Origin: Arthrobacter silviterrae
Lineage (GTDB): Bacteria; Actinomycetota; Actinomycetes; Actinomycetales; Micrococcaceae
Length of the DNA: 64,000 nt
Direction: 5' to 3'
Assembly: GCF_011045165.1 (NCBI RefSeq)
Contig: NZ_JAAKZI010000019.1
Span: forward strand, 1 to 64,000
A program made the translations under genes and the position numbers. The notes under the pieces are model-generated. The model was not told the origin of the DNA. It did no database searches and was given only the letters and a program-made list of their open reading frames with translations. Shown here in pieces: positions 50,158-58,504 of the stretch (position 1 is its first letter; each line of letters starts with the position of its first letter).

Positions 50158-51787
50158 CGGCGCCGCGACGGGCCGCCACCGGCCGTTCGGCCGCGGCGTC
50201 GCGCTCCTCGTCCCGGGCAGCCACGGACGGCCGGAACAGCCCCCGGACCTTCCTGTCCCACAGCATGATCCACAGCGCCCCCAGCACCCCAACACCAATG
50301 GCCACGCCACGAACCAGCACCACGGGGATCCACTGGAACACGCTCAACTGGTCGGTCAGCGCAATCAGCGTGAAGAACACGGACAGGAAATACACCACAC
50401 GCAGGGGCCAGCCGTCCTTGACACCTGTGACGGCAAAAAACGCGAGCAGCCATAGCATGTACCAGGGCTGGATCATGGGGGCAAGCAGCACAACGGCCGC
50501 AAATGCCCAGGCCATCCGGCGCATGGCGGCGCGGCTGTAGCGGGTGTCGTCCACGGCGTCCGCCCGCCAACCATCCGCCCGCGGCGGGCGCACCTTCACC
50601 AGGGCCAGGGCCACCACCGCCAGAATGGACGCACCCTGGCCGACGGTCTGGATGACGCCGGTCACCACTCCCCCTGCCGCGCCCCCGCCCAGCAGGGTCA
50701 CCATGAAGCCCACCGTGCGGGAGAACAGGCCGACAGGGGCGTACCATATCCACACGGCGCCCGGGGTGTTCAGGGCGGCCAGCCAGCCGAAGCCCAGCCC
50801 GTTGACCACCCCCATGGCGGCCATGATCCCCATGGAAATGGCAAGCGTGGCGGCCCACAGGCCGAACTTGCGCCGCCAGCCCGCCTGCGAGCCGGCCCAC
50901 AGGAGGCCCACAAACGGCAGCGCAATGAGCGTTATTGGCTTGATGGCTATGGACAGGGTCACCAGCACAATTCCCACTACGGGATGCTTGGCGGACGCGT
51001 AGTAGATGCCTGCCACCACCAGGCCCAGCATCAGGGAATCATTGTGGACGCTGCCGATGAAGTTGATCAGCAGCACCGGGTTGAGCACCACCAGCCACAG
51101 GGTCCGCTCCGGGTTCAGGCCGTGCCGCGCCGCCAGCCGCGGAACGTAGACGGCCAGCAGCACCACGCCCAGCAGGCTGGCCAGGCGGAACGGTATCAGG
51201 GCCAGTTCGGGGCTGCCGTTGGCGAGCCCGACGGCGGCCTGCTCCAGCCACAGCCAAATCGGCCCGTACGGGGTGGGAGCCTCGGTCCACAGTGCGTCCG
51301 GCCCCAGGTTGTAGTAGTTGCTCAACGCCGAAATGCCGTTGGTGTAGGGATCCAGGCCCTGCTGCATGAGCCTGCCCTGGCCAATGTAGGCGTAGGAGTC
51401 CCGGCTAAAAAGCGGCAGTGCAGCCATCATGGGGGCGGTCCACAGGGCAAGGGCCTTGACCAGCACCCGGTGCGACGAGGGGTCCCAGCCCTCCAGGTGC
51501 TGGCGCAGGCGCAGCCAAGCCCGCAGCATGAGCAGCGCGCCCACGCACAGCAGCACGGTACAGGTGATGACGGCGGCCGGTGTGGTCCTGGCCAGGATGA
51601 ACAGCCAGGTGCGGATCAGGGGGGAACTGCCCGTAGCCATCCAGCCAACGCCCAAGGAGCCGAGCAACAACATCACGGAGCCGGCAAAGCCCTGCCACAC
51701 CGCGGACCTGGCGGTCACCCTGTGCACTGGCTCCGCAGCTGACACCGGACTCCTCGTCTCGAGCTCGGCAACCTCCGGGCTGGTCAA
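50141..51787 (-). CDS. mptB: MptB-type polyprenol-phosphomannose mannosyltransferase
   Basis: A 548-residue polytopic membrane glycosyltransferase with about 13 hydrophobic segments. MptB adds alpha-1,6-mannose from polyprenol-phosphomannose to lipomannan-type glycans on the outer side of the membrane. Family features: LLGSLGVGWMATGSSPLIR, the conserved DSYAYIGQGRLMQQGLDPYTNGI loop holding the catalytic Asp, and VHNDSLMLGLVVAGIYYA. I use TTG 51787, which has AGGAGA 6 nt upstream; a GTG at 51820 is possible. It is divergent from two GT87-like genes and has a homologue at 55925-57430, so the cluster looks duplicated. Confidence 0.9.
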   Translation of the reverse strand: MTSPEVAELETRSPVSAAEPVHRVTARSAVWQGFAGSVMLLLGSLGVGWMATGSSPLIRTWLFILARTTPAAVITCTVLLCVGALLMLRAWLRLRQHLEGWDPSSHRVLVKALALWTAPMMAALPLFSRDSYAYIGQGRLMQQGLDPYTNGISALSNYYNLGPDALWTEAPTPYGPIWLWLEQAAVGLANGSPELALIPFRLASLLGVVLLAVYVPRLAARHGLNPERTLWLVVLNPVLLINFIGSVHNDSLMLGLVVAGIYYASAKHPVVGIVLVTLSIAIKPITLIALPFVGLLWAGSQAGWRRKFGLWAATLAISMGIMAAMGVVNGLGFGWLAALNTPGAVWIWYAPVGLFSRTVGFMVTLLGGGAAGGVVTGVIQTVGQGASILAVVALALVKVRPPRADGWRADAVDDTRYSRAAMRRMAWAFAAVVLLAPMIQPWYMLWLLAFFAVTGVKDGWPLRVVYFLSVFFTLIALTDQLSVFQWIPVVLVRGVAIGVGVLGALWIMLWDRKVRGLFRPSVAARDEERDAAAERPVAARRGAVNPGA

Positions 51788-51914
51788 ATACTCTTCTCCT
51801 GAACAATCAGTGGCATGCACAATCCGTTTGCCCTGTGGGCACCGGCGCGCACCGGGCGGCCCGTGGGCAAACAGCGGGCTGCGCTAACATGGTAAAGCCA
51901 AGGGGCACCTTATC

Positions 51915-53282
51915 TTGGCAGTCTACCCAACCACGCTTGAGAAGGACCCAACCATCTCCACGGACAAATTCTTTGCCGGCCTCTCCCACTCCCGGGACCG
52001 AATCCTGCCGGCACCTGCCCTCGCCTGGTTGAAGTCCCCCCAGGGAATGTGGAGCGTCTTTGCCGCCGTCCACCTGTTCTTCCTGGTCTTTGCCGGCATC
52101 CTTTCCCTGCGCGGCGAGGCGTTCAGCGACACCTTCATTTACCGCACATGGGTGGACGTGGGTTTTGACGAAACCCGCATCACCGGCCCCAGCCCGTGGG
52201 TTTACCCCATCCTGGCCCTGCTCCCCATGGCGGTGGCGCACGTGTTTGGCAACGCCCCTTTCCTGTTCCTGTGGGTGTTGATGATCACCTTCCTGAACTT
52301 CCTGGCCGTGGCGAAGCTCACCAGCTGGGGCCGGCGCCGCCAGGCCATTCCGGCGGCGTTGTGGTGGATCAGCTTCACCGGCCTGCTGGGCTGGCTCGGT
52401 TTTGCGCGCGTGGACGGCTTTACGGCCCCCGTGGTGCTCATCGCCCTGTCCCTGGGTGTGGCCCAGCCGTTCCTTGCCTCGGCCATCCTGAGCGCGGCGA
52501 CGTGGATGAAAGTCTGGCCGGCCGCCGTCGTTCTTGCCCTCTTCACGGTGGTGAAACACCGGGTGCGGGTGGTCCTTGCCGGCGTGCTGGTGACTGTGTT
52601 GGTGGTGGGCCTGGCTCTGTCCATGCAGTCGCTGCCAAAGCTGCTGAACTTCCTGCTCCAACAGGGCGACCGCGGCATGCAGCTCGAGGCTACGTTTACC
52701 ACTCCGTGGCTGTGGATGAGCGTGCTGGGTTTGGGCGGGGCGCGGATGTACATGAACCAGGACATCAACTCCATGCAGGTCGACGGGCCCGGCACCCAGG
52801 TCATGAGCGTGCTGATGCAGCCACTGCTGGTGGCCGCCGCACTGCTGGTGGCCGGGCTCATTTTCTGGGCCCTGCACACCGGCAAGCGCAACGGCGGCGC
52901 CGACCGCACCGAGCTGCTCCTGCTGGGGGCGCTGGCACTGGCCACGGCGTTTGTCGTGTTCAACAAGGTGGGCTCCCCGCAGTTCATGGTGTGGCTGTCC
53001 CCCGCCGTCGCCGTCGGGCTGGCCTACAGCTGGAAAGCCTGGCGGGTGCCGGCGGCCATGCTCATTGCCATCGGCGTGCTCACCTTTGTGGTTTACCCCC
53101 TGTTTTATGACGCCCTCTCGCACAACAACCCCGTCATGGCCGGCGTGCTCACATTGCGCAACCTGATGCTGGTGGTGCTGTTTGTGTGGTCGGTGCGCGG
53201 GCTGTTCCAGCTGGGCCGGCGGCCTTCCGCCGTTCCCTCCAAGCACGACGCCGGCGCCCCCGCCTGTGCCAAGGAGTCCTGA
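51915..53282 (+). CDS. GT87/DUF2029-like mannosyltransferase 1
   Basis: A polytopic membrane protein (455 residues from TTG 51915) of the polyprenol-phosphate-mannose-dependent type. Landmarks are FSDTFIYRTWVDVGFDE with an acidic loop, FARVDGFTAPVVLIAL, SAATWMKVWPAAVVLAL and FVVFNKVGSPQFMVWLSPAVA. The TTG lacks a clear ribosome site. An ATC at 51954 is 7 nt after AAGGA and aligns with the ATT candidate start of the next gene, so translation may begin there. Its stop codon lies two bases before that candidate. Acts in surface mannan assembly by inference from the MptB neighbours. Confidence 0.85.
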   Translation: MAVYPTTLEKDPTISTDKFFAGLSHSRDRILPAPALAWLKSPQGMWSVFAAVHLFFLVFAGILSLRGEAFSDTFIYRTWVDVGFDETRITGPSPWVYPILALLPMAVAHVFGNAPFLFLWVLMITFLNFLAVAKLTSWGRRRQAIPAALWWISFTGLLGWLGFARVDGFTAPVVLIALSLGVAQPFLASAILSAATWMKVWPAAVVLALFTVVKHRVRVVLAGVLVTVLVVGLALSMQSLPKLLNFLLQQGDRGMQLEATFTTPWLWMSVLGLGGARMYMNQDINSMQVDGPGTQVMSVLMQPLLVAAALLVAGLIFWALHTGKRNGGADRTELLLLGALALATAFVVFNKVGSPQFMVWLSPAVAVGLAYSWKAWRVPAAMLIAIGVLTFVVYPLFYDALSHNNPVMAGVLTLRNLMLVVLFVWSVRGLFQLGRRPSAVPSKHDAGAPACAKES

Positions 53283-53283
53283 G

Positions 53284-54588
53284 ATTTCCACGCCACTTTT
53301 CGACCGGGTCCTGGACCGCGCCACGGTGCTGCGGAACCGGCTGCTCCCGCCCGTCGTGCTGGCCTGGTTCCGCACGCCCGCCAGCGTGTGGTGGGGCTTC
53401 GCGGCCGTCCACCTGTACTTCCTGGCGTGGATGTTCTCCTTTTTCGTCCACGGCGACACGTTCAGCGACACGGAGCAGTACCGCGAATGGGCGCTGCTGG
53501 GCTACAACCCGGCCGAGCTGCACGGCGCCATCAGCCCGTGGGTGTACCCCGTGCTGGCGCAGGTGCCCATCTTCGCCGCCAACATGTTTGGCCCGCACTT
53601 GTACCTGCTCGGCTGGACGCTGATCCTGACCGCACTTGACGCCGTTGGGCTGGCGTACTTGACGCGCGGCACCCGTTCCCGCCGCGGCATCGCCCCGGCC
53701 TGGTTCTGGCTGGGCTTCACCGTGTTCATGGGCTACCTGAGCTTTGCCCGCGTGGAGGGCATCACCACGTCCATTGTGCTGATTGCGCTGCTCTACGCGG
53801 CGGACCGTCCCGTGGTGGCGGCCGTGCTGCTGTCCGTCGCGACGTGGATCAAGGTCTGGCCGGCCGCCGTCGTGGCCCCATTATTGATCGCCAGCGCGCG
53901 TCGGGTGCAGGTGCTGCTGGCAGGCGTGGTGGTCAGCGCCGTGGTCGCAGGGGCCACTGTGCTTTCCGGCGCCGGGCCCCACCTGCTCGACTTTGCCGTC
54001 AACCAGGGCCAGCGCGGCATGCAGCTCGAGGCCACGTTCTCCACCCCGTGGGTGTGGCTGAGCGTGCTGCACCTGGGCGGGTCCAAAATCGCGGACAACG
54101 TGGCCATCAACTCCACGGAAGTGTACGGGCCGGGCGCCCCGCTTGCCGCCCTGCTCATGCAGCCGCTGCTCATCATTGCGGCCGTGGCGGGCGCCCTGAT
54201 CATGATCCGTGCGCTGCGCCGCGGCGCCGAACGCGAGGAACTCCTCCTCGAGGGGTCACTGCTGATGGTCACGGCGTTCATCGTGTTCAACAAGGTGGGG
54301 TCCCCGCAGTTCATCATCTGGCTGGCACCCGTGGTCATTGCCGGGCTCACGCACAACTGGGATCGCTGGAAGATCCCCGCCACGCTCCTCATGGGAATCG
54401 CGTTCACCACCTTTGTGATCTACCCGCTGTTTTACACGCCCCTCATCCATGCGAACCCGATCATGGCGGCTGTGCTGACCATCCGCAACGTGCTGCTGGT
54501 GACGCTGCTGGTGTGGGCAGTGCGGCGGACGGCGGAGTTGGGCCGGAAACCCTCTAGCGCCCCCGCGCCGTCCCCCGCGCCGAGATAG
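53284..54588 (+). CDS. GT87/DUF2029-like mannosyltransferase 2, possible AUU start
   Basis: A paralogue of the gene before it, 434 residues if it starts at ATT 53284. Shared landmarks: GDTFSDTEQYREWA, FARVEGITTSIVLIAL, VATWIKVWPAAVVAPL and FIVFNKVGSPQFIIWLAPVVI. No ATG, GTG or TTG fits the conserved N-terminus; AAGGAG (53271-53276, inside the end of the previous gene) lies 7 nt before ATT, and the first codons ATT TCC ACG match the ATC TCC ACG of the paralogue. GTG 53326 is the fallback; a longer frame from 53182 is unlikely. The TAG stop lies inside a repeat. Confidence 0.8.
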   Translation: MSTPLFDRVLDRATVLRNRLLPPVVLAWFRTPASVWWGFAAVHLYFLAWMFSFFVHGDTFSDTEQYREWALLGYNPAELHGAISPWVYPVLAQVPIFAANMFGPHLYLLGWTLILTALDAVGLAYLTRGTRSRRGIAPAWFWLGFTVFMGYLSFARVEGITTSIVLIALLYAADRPVVAAVLLSVATWIKVWPAAVVAPLLIASARRVQVLLAGVVVSAVVAGATVLSGAGPHLLDFAVNQGQRGMQLEATFSTPWVWLSVLHLGGSKIADNVAINSTEVYGPGAPLAALLMQPLLIIAAVAGALIMIRALRRGAEREELLLEGSLLMVTAFIVFNKVGSPQFIIWLAPVVIAGLTHNWDRWKIPATLLMGIAFTTFVIYPLFYTPLIHANPIMAAVLTIRNVLLVTLLVWAVRRTAELGRKPSSAPAPSPAPR

Positions 54589-54680
54589 CGGGTCCCACAC
54601 CTCCCCCGCGCCGAGGTAGCGGGTCCGCCACGAGACCAGCCCACATCTCGGCGAGTCTCGACGCGGACCCGCTAGCTCGG
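54571..54680. repeat. Intergenic inverted/direct repeat, copy 1
   Basis: A direct unit (TCCCCCGCGCCGAGATAGCG at 54571-54590, continuing GGTCC) recurs at 54602-54626. The second copy forms an inverted repeat with 54663-54680: GCCGAGGTAGCGGGTCCGC against GCGGACCCGCTAGCTCGG, one mismatch. The core GCCGAG-TAGCGG is shared with copy 2 at 55861-55935, as is the segment CATCTCG...TCGACGCGGA. It supplies the TAG stop of the preceding gene. Confidence 0.8.
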
Positions 54681-54776
54681 GAATAGTTGCGTCGGCCAAT
54701 GGGCGGCCGCCACACGTTATCCACAGATCGCTGTTTGGGGCTGTTCCTGCTTTGTGCGTCCCGTCAGGCTGGATCC

Positions 54777-55850
54777 ATGAACTCCTCCTCACAGCCAAAC
54801 TATTCCGACACACCTCCACCGGCAGCTGACGGGGCCCGAACAGTGCGGCTGGTGCCGGCCGCTGGCCAAAGCACAGGCCAAAGCAACCGTGACAGTGCGG
54901 GCCCGCCCACAGCAACCCTGCCAGCCGACAGCCTGCCGGGCAACAAGCACGCCTGGCGGACCCGCCAACTCAATGAAATGGGCCTCAACGCAGCCTCCAT
55001 AGCCGCGTTGGTGCGCGCACGCGTCCTCATCAGGGCCCGCCACGGCTGCTACGTCAGGGCCGAATACTGGGACAAATTCGATCCCCGCGGCCAGGAACGG
55101 CTGGCGATCCTGCTGCACGCCCACGCCGCGGTATCGTCTTCCTGGGCGCGCTCCGTTTACAGCCATGCATCCGCGGCGCGGCTTCACGGGCTGCCACTGT
55201 GGCGGGCAGACAAATTCATCCACCTGACACTCCCGGCCCAGCAATCAACCGTGGGGCGGGCACCCGACGTCAGGATCCACTGCCGCCCGCTGCTGGACTC
55301 GGAGTGCACTCAAATCGACGGGGTCACGGTGACTAATGTGCTGCGCACCTCGGTGGATTGTGCACTGACGATGAACTACAAGCAGGCCCTGATCCTCATG
55401 GACCATGCCTTGCGCACCGGAATTCCGCGGGCGGTGCTGCAACGCGAGGCGGCCGCCTTGGACGGCCACCGCGGCATCCGGATCTTCCGGGCCGCTCTGG
55501 ATTTCGCCAGCGCCAGTTCAGAATCCGCCGGCGAATCCCTGACTCGGGACTTGATCGCCACGTGCAACATCGAACCGCCGGTGCTGCAATTCCCGCTTTC
55601 CACCCGCCTGGGTGGCTACCGCGCCGACTTTGCCTGGCCGCAATACAAAGTCATCCTCGAATTCGACGGCGAGGGAAAGTACTTCAACTACAGGCCCACA
55701 CCGGAGGTCCTCCGCGAGGAGCGGCGCCGGGAAAACGTCTTGATCGAGCAGGGGTGGACAGTCATCCGAATCGGTTGGAACGATCTCTTCAACGAACGCG
55801 TTTTCAAAAGCCGCCTGCTGGCCGCGCTGCGCAAGGGCGGCATGAAGTGA
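54777..55850 (+). CDS. AbiEi-like/Vsr-like nuclease-domain protein (DUF559)
   Basis: A 357-residue protein of a family common in actinobacteria. The middle (residues about 55-200) resembles the AbiEi-type antitoxin/winged-helix region (WRTRQLNEMGLNAASIAALVRARVLIRARHGCYV). The C-terminus is a Vsr/DUF559-type PD-(D/E)xK nuclease: YRADFAWPQYKVILEFDGEGKYF, then EERRRENVLIEQGWTVIRIGWNDLF. No toxin gene accompanies it. It sits alone inside the mannosyltransferase cluster and is flanked by two related inverted repeats, which suggests insertion as a unit. The first 50 residues are low-complexity. Confidence 0.8.
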   Translation: MNSSSQPNYSDTPPPAADGARTVRLVPAAGQSTGQSNRDSAGPPTATLPADSLPGNKHAWRTRQLNEMGLNAASIAALVRARVLIRARHGCYVRAEYWDKFDPRGQERLAILLHAHAAVSSSWARSVYSHASAARLHGLPLWRADKFIHLTLPAQQSTVGRAPDVRIHCRPLLDSECTQIDGVTVTNVLRTSVDCALTMNYKQALILMDHALRTGIPRAVLQREAAALDGHRGIRIFRAALDFASASSESAGESLTRDLIATCNIEPPVLQFPLSTRLGGYRADFAWPQYKVILEFDGEGKYFNYRPTPEVLREERRRENVLIEQGWTVIRIGWNDLFNERVFKSRLLAALRKGGMK

Positions 55851-55860
55851 CCGCCGAACG

Positions 55861-55935
55861 CGCCGAGTTAGCGGATAAGCGCCGAAACCCCGCCAAATAA
55901 TTGGCCCATCTCGACGCGGATCCGCTAACTCGGCG
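55861..55935. repeat. Intergenic inverted repeat, copy 2
   Basis: CGCCGAGTTAGCGGAT (55861-55876) and its exact reverse complement (55920-55935) enclose 43 bp that include CATCTCGACGCGGA, shared with copy 1. It lies between the convergent nuclease and second mptB genes, and the TAG stop of mptB (55927-55925) is within the right arm. It could act as a two-way terminator. Confidence 0.8.
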
Positions 55936-57430
55936 GAAGGGCGACGGGCGGGCGGTTGAACACGAGCCTGCGCGTGTGGACGTCGAGCAGCAGCAGGTAG
56001 GCCACGGCCGCCAGCGCGACCCAGTATGACAGGGCGTGGGCCGAGACGGGCAGCACCACGAAGTTCCACACAAAAACCTGGTCCTGGGCGCCAAACACCA
56101 CAAAGAACCCCACCACCACATAGAGCACCTTGACCTGCCAGTTGTTCCGAATGCCCGTGACGGCCAGGAACGGCAGGAACCACAGCACGTACCACGGCTG
56201 GATGATGGGGGCCAGAAGGACGACGGCGGCGAAAGCGTACGCCAGGCGCCGCACCACCCGCTTGGGGTTGCCGAAGAGCACCAGCCAGGCTGCCAAAGCC
56301 ATGCTGGCCAGGGTCAGCAGCTTCCGGAAGCCGTCCCCCATGGCTCCCCCGTCCAGGCCCAGGGCGTTGCCTGCCAGTTCCACCATTTGGCCGCCAAATC
56401 CCGACGGCGAATAGCCCGTGTACCCGGGCGTGGTGTCCAACAGCGCCCACGTCCAGCCGAAGCCCAGGCCGTGCGGCAGTCCGGCCAGGAACAGCAGGGC
56501 AGCGGACATGGCTGCCGTCCCGGCCCAACACGCGAGCTTCCGCTTCCAGCCGGCGGCGGAGCCGGCCCAGAGAAGACCGATGAACGGCAGCAGGACAATG
56601 GTGATCGGCTTGACGGCAATGGACGCCGTCACCAGCACGATTCCGAGCACCGGCTTCCTCACTGCGGCATAGTAGGTGCCGGCCACGGCCAGCCCCACCA
56701 TGAGGGCGTCGTTGTGGGCGCTGGCCACGAAGGAAATAAGAAACAGCGGGTTGGCGGCCGTCAGCCACAACGCCCGGGCGCCGTTGATGCCGTGCAGCTG
56801 CGCCAGCTTGGGCACAAAGTACACGCACAGCGCCACACCGATGCAGGCCAGCACGCGGAACAACAACACGGACACATCGGGCTGGGCCCCCGTCGCGGCC
56901 ACCACCCACCGGCTCAGCCAAAGGAACAGCGGGCCATACGGTGTGCGGTTCTCGGCCCAGGACGGGTCCGTGCCCAGCATGAACCAGTTGCTCAGCGCCG
57001 AAATGCCCGTGGTGTACGGGTTCAGGCCCTCCGCCATGAGACGCCCCTGCCCGGTGTACGCATACACGTCGCGGGAATAGATGGGGACGGCCACCAGCAT
57101 CGGGGCACCCCATACCACGACCGCGCGGACCACGTGCCGCAGTGAGCCGGGGCCCCAGCCGTGCAGGCGCTGGCCCAGCCGCAGCCATGAACGCAACAGC
57201 ACCATGGCGCCGAGCGTGAGCATGATGGTGGAGGCCAGCACGGCCGTACCGTCTGTGCGCATGGCTATGACTATTGGGTTTCGGATCATCGGCGAACCGT
57301 TGGCAATCCAACCGACACCGATGGAGCCCGCCAGGACCAGCAGGGAGCCGGCGAACCCTTCCAGTAACGCAATCCACGGGCGGATCCCGCCCGTCTCCAC
57401 GGAACCGGCAGCGCGCGGTGCCGCGCTCAA
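55925..57430 (-). CDS. Second MptB-type mannosyltransferase
   Basis: A 501-residue paralogue of the MptB at 50141: FAGSLLVLAGSIGVGWIANGSPMIR, the catalytic loop YSRDVYAYTGQGRLMAEGLNPYTTGI and VASAHNDALMVGLAVAGTYYA. I start it at TTG 57430, which is preceded by GGAGA with 6 nt; GTG 57400 is possible. A strong AAGGAG (57468-57463) upstream is followed by ATC AGT ACG in another frame that stops after ten codons, so an N-terminal frameshift is conceivable. The longer open frame overlaps the orn gene and is not credible. It ends in repeat copy 2. Confidence 0.87.
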   Translation of the reverse strand: MSAAPRAAGSVETGGIRPWIALLEGFAGSLLVLAGSIGVGWIANGSPMIRNPIVIAMRTDGTAVLASTIMLTLGAMVLLRSWLRLGQRLHGWGPGSLRHVVRAVVVWGAPMLVAVPIYSRDVYAYTGQGRLMAEGLNPYTTGISALSNWFMLGTDPSWAENRTPYGPLFLWLSRWVVAATGAQPDVSVLLFRVLACIGVALCVYFVPKLAQLHGINGARALWLTAANPLFLISFVASAHNDALMVGLAVAGTYYAAVRKPVLGIVLVTASIAVKPITIVLLPFIGLLWAGSAAGWKRKLACWAGTAAMSAALLFLAGLPHGLGFGWTWALLDTTPGYTGYSPSGFGGQMVELAGNALGLDGGAMGDGFRKLLTLASMALAAWLVLFGNPKRVVRRLAYAFAAVVLLAPIIQPWYVLWFLPFLAVTGIRNNWQVKVLYVVVGFFVVFGAQDQVFVWNFVVLPVSAHALSYWVALAAVAYLLLLDVHTRRLVFNRPPVALPPS

Positions 57431-57560
57431 CGGAAGTCTCCGGCCGGCGTCGTACTGATGGGGTCTCCTTGGAAAACATGCGTGGCTGCCACACGGATGG
57501 TGGCCCTGCGATTTTACCAGCGCTGCCGGGGCGCATGCGGGTTCGCGGTACATTGGACGG

Positions 57561-58157
57561 GTGCCTATTACAAATGAACGCATTGTGTGGATTGACTGTG
57601 AGATGACAGGCTTGGATGCCGTCAATGACGCCCTGATCGAGGTGGCGGCGCTCGTGACGGACTCCGAGCTGAATATTCTGGGCGAGGGCGTGGATGTGGT
57701 CATCAAGCCGTCGGCGGAGGCCCTGGCCCAGATGGGCGACTTTGTGCGGAACATGCACACCACCTCGAAGCTGATTGACGAGCTCGACGCCGGCACCACC
57801 ATGGAGGATGCCCAGGCCCAGGTGCTGGCCTACATCAAGGAGCATGTGCCGGTGCCCAACAAGGCTCCCCTGGCCGGCAACTCGATCGGCACGGACAAGG
57901 TGTTCCTGGCCCGCGACATGCCCGAATTGGTGGAGCACCTGCACTACCGGGTCATTGACGTCTCAACCATCAAGGAACTGGCCCGGCGCTGGTACGCCCG
58001 AGCCTATTTCCAGTCCCCCGCCAAGACCGGCGGGCACCGGGCACTGGGCGACATCAAGGACAGCATCAACGAGCTCAAGTACTACCGGGAAGCCGTTTTT
58101 GTGCCCGCACCGGGGCCGGATTCGGACACCGCGAAGAAGATTGCCGCCAAGTTTTAG
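57561..58157 (+). CDS. orn: Oligoribonuclease
   Basis: A 198-residue DEDDh 3'-5' exoribonuclease that degrades short RNAs and pGpG to mononucleotides; essential in many bacteria. Exo I is WIDCEMTGLD with D12 and E14, Exo II is PLAGNSIGTDKVFL with its Asp, and Exo III is HRALGDIKDSINELKYY with the catalytic His and Asp. The GTG start has TACATT at 57549-57554 and a 6-nt gap, so it is probably leaderless. It faces away from mptB and precedes tRNA-His. Confidence 0.96.
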   Translation: MPITNERIVWIDCEMTGLDAVNDALIEVAALVTDSELNILGEGVDVVIKPSAEALAQMGDFVRNMHTTSKLIDELDAGTTMEDAQAQVLAYIKEHVPVPNKAPLAGNSIGTDKVFLARDMPELVEHLHYRVIDVSTIKELARRWYARAYFQSPAKTGGHRALGDIKDSINELKYYREAVFVPAPGPDSDTAKKIAAKF

Positions 58158-58189
58158 CACCGGAATCCGCGTGGTTGCGCGGTTGCCGC

Positions 58190-58225
58190 TGGGCAAAAAT
58201 GCGATCTGGACCACATTTTTGCCCA
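58190..58225. repeat. Perfect inverted repeat after orn
   Basis: TGGGCAAAAATG (58190-58201) and its exact complement (58214-58225) are separated by 12 bases. The stem begins with G/C pairs and contains a run of T on either strand, so it may be a two-way terminator between orn and the tRNA-His gene. Confidence 0.65.
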
Positions 58226-58332
58226 ATCCCACGGTTTTGGTCATGACCACCGGGAAGACCGGGTAGACTAGTCGTCGTTGCCCAAAGCGCAGGATGCACT
58301 TCAGGTGTGTGCCTGCACGACGGCGGCTCATG

Positions 58333-58408
58333 GTGGGATTAGCTCAGTTGGCAGAGCGCCTGGTTGTGGTCCAGGAGGTCGCGGGTTCAACCCCCGTATC
58401 TCACCCCA
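58333..58408 (+). tRNA. tRNA-His (GUG)
   Basis: A full cloverleaf: acceptor GTGGGAT pairs with ATCTCAC (58398-58404), D-stem GCTC/GAGC, anticodon GTG in the loop of CCTGG...CCAGG, and the T-arm GCGGGTTCAACCCCCGT. Discriminator C73 is followed by encoded CCA (58406-58408). A G lies at 58332, in the position of the extra G-1 needed by His-tRNA synthetase. A terminator hairpin follows. Confidence 0.97.
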
Positions 58409-58410
58409 TG

Positions 58411-58460
58411 GTGTTCCTTGCGAACACGGAACACCCCGGTCACTTGATCGGGGTGTTTTT
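58411..58460 (+). terminator. Double hairpin terminator after tRNA-His
   Basis: GTGTTC/GAACAC (58411-58416 with 58422-58427) forms a first hairpin. ACACCCCG (58431-58438) and CGGGGTGT (58449-58456) form a second, which runs into five Ts (58456-58460). The second is a standard rho-independent terminator. Confidence 0.85.
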
Positions 58461-58504
58461 CATTCCCCCGCCGCCCGGGGAGCCACCCCTGGAAAGGACC
58501 CGCC

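Noticed and set aside
54777..55850. Complete AbiE toxin-antitoxin system
   Set aside because: Only the AbiEi-like/nuclease protein is present; no AbiEii nucleotidyltransferase toxin lies on either side.
57430..57802. Longer form of the second mptB reaching 57802
   Set aside because: It would overlap the 5' third of orn on the other strand and adds low-complexity sequence that does not align with the paralogue.
55518..57944. Very long minus-strand open frame
   Set aside because: It lies in a different frame from the conserved MptB protein, overlaps orn and has no conserved domains; it is a shadow of high-GC coding bias.
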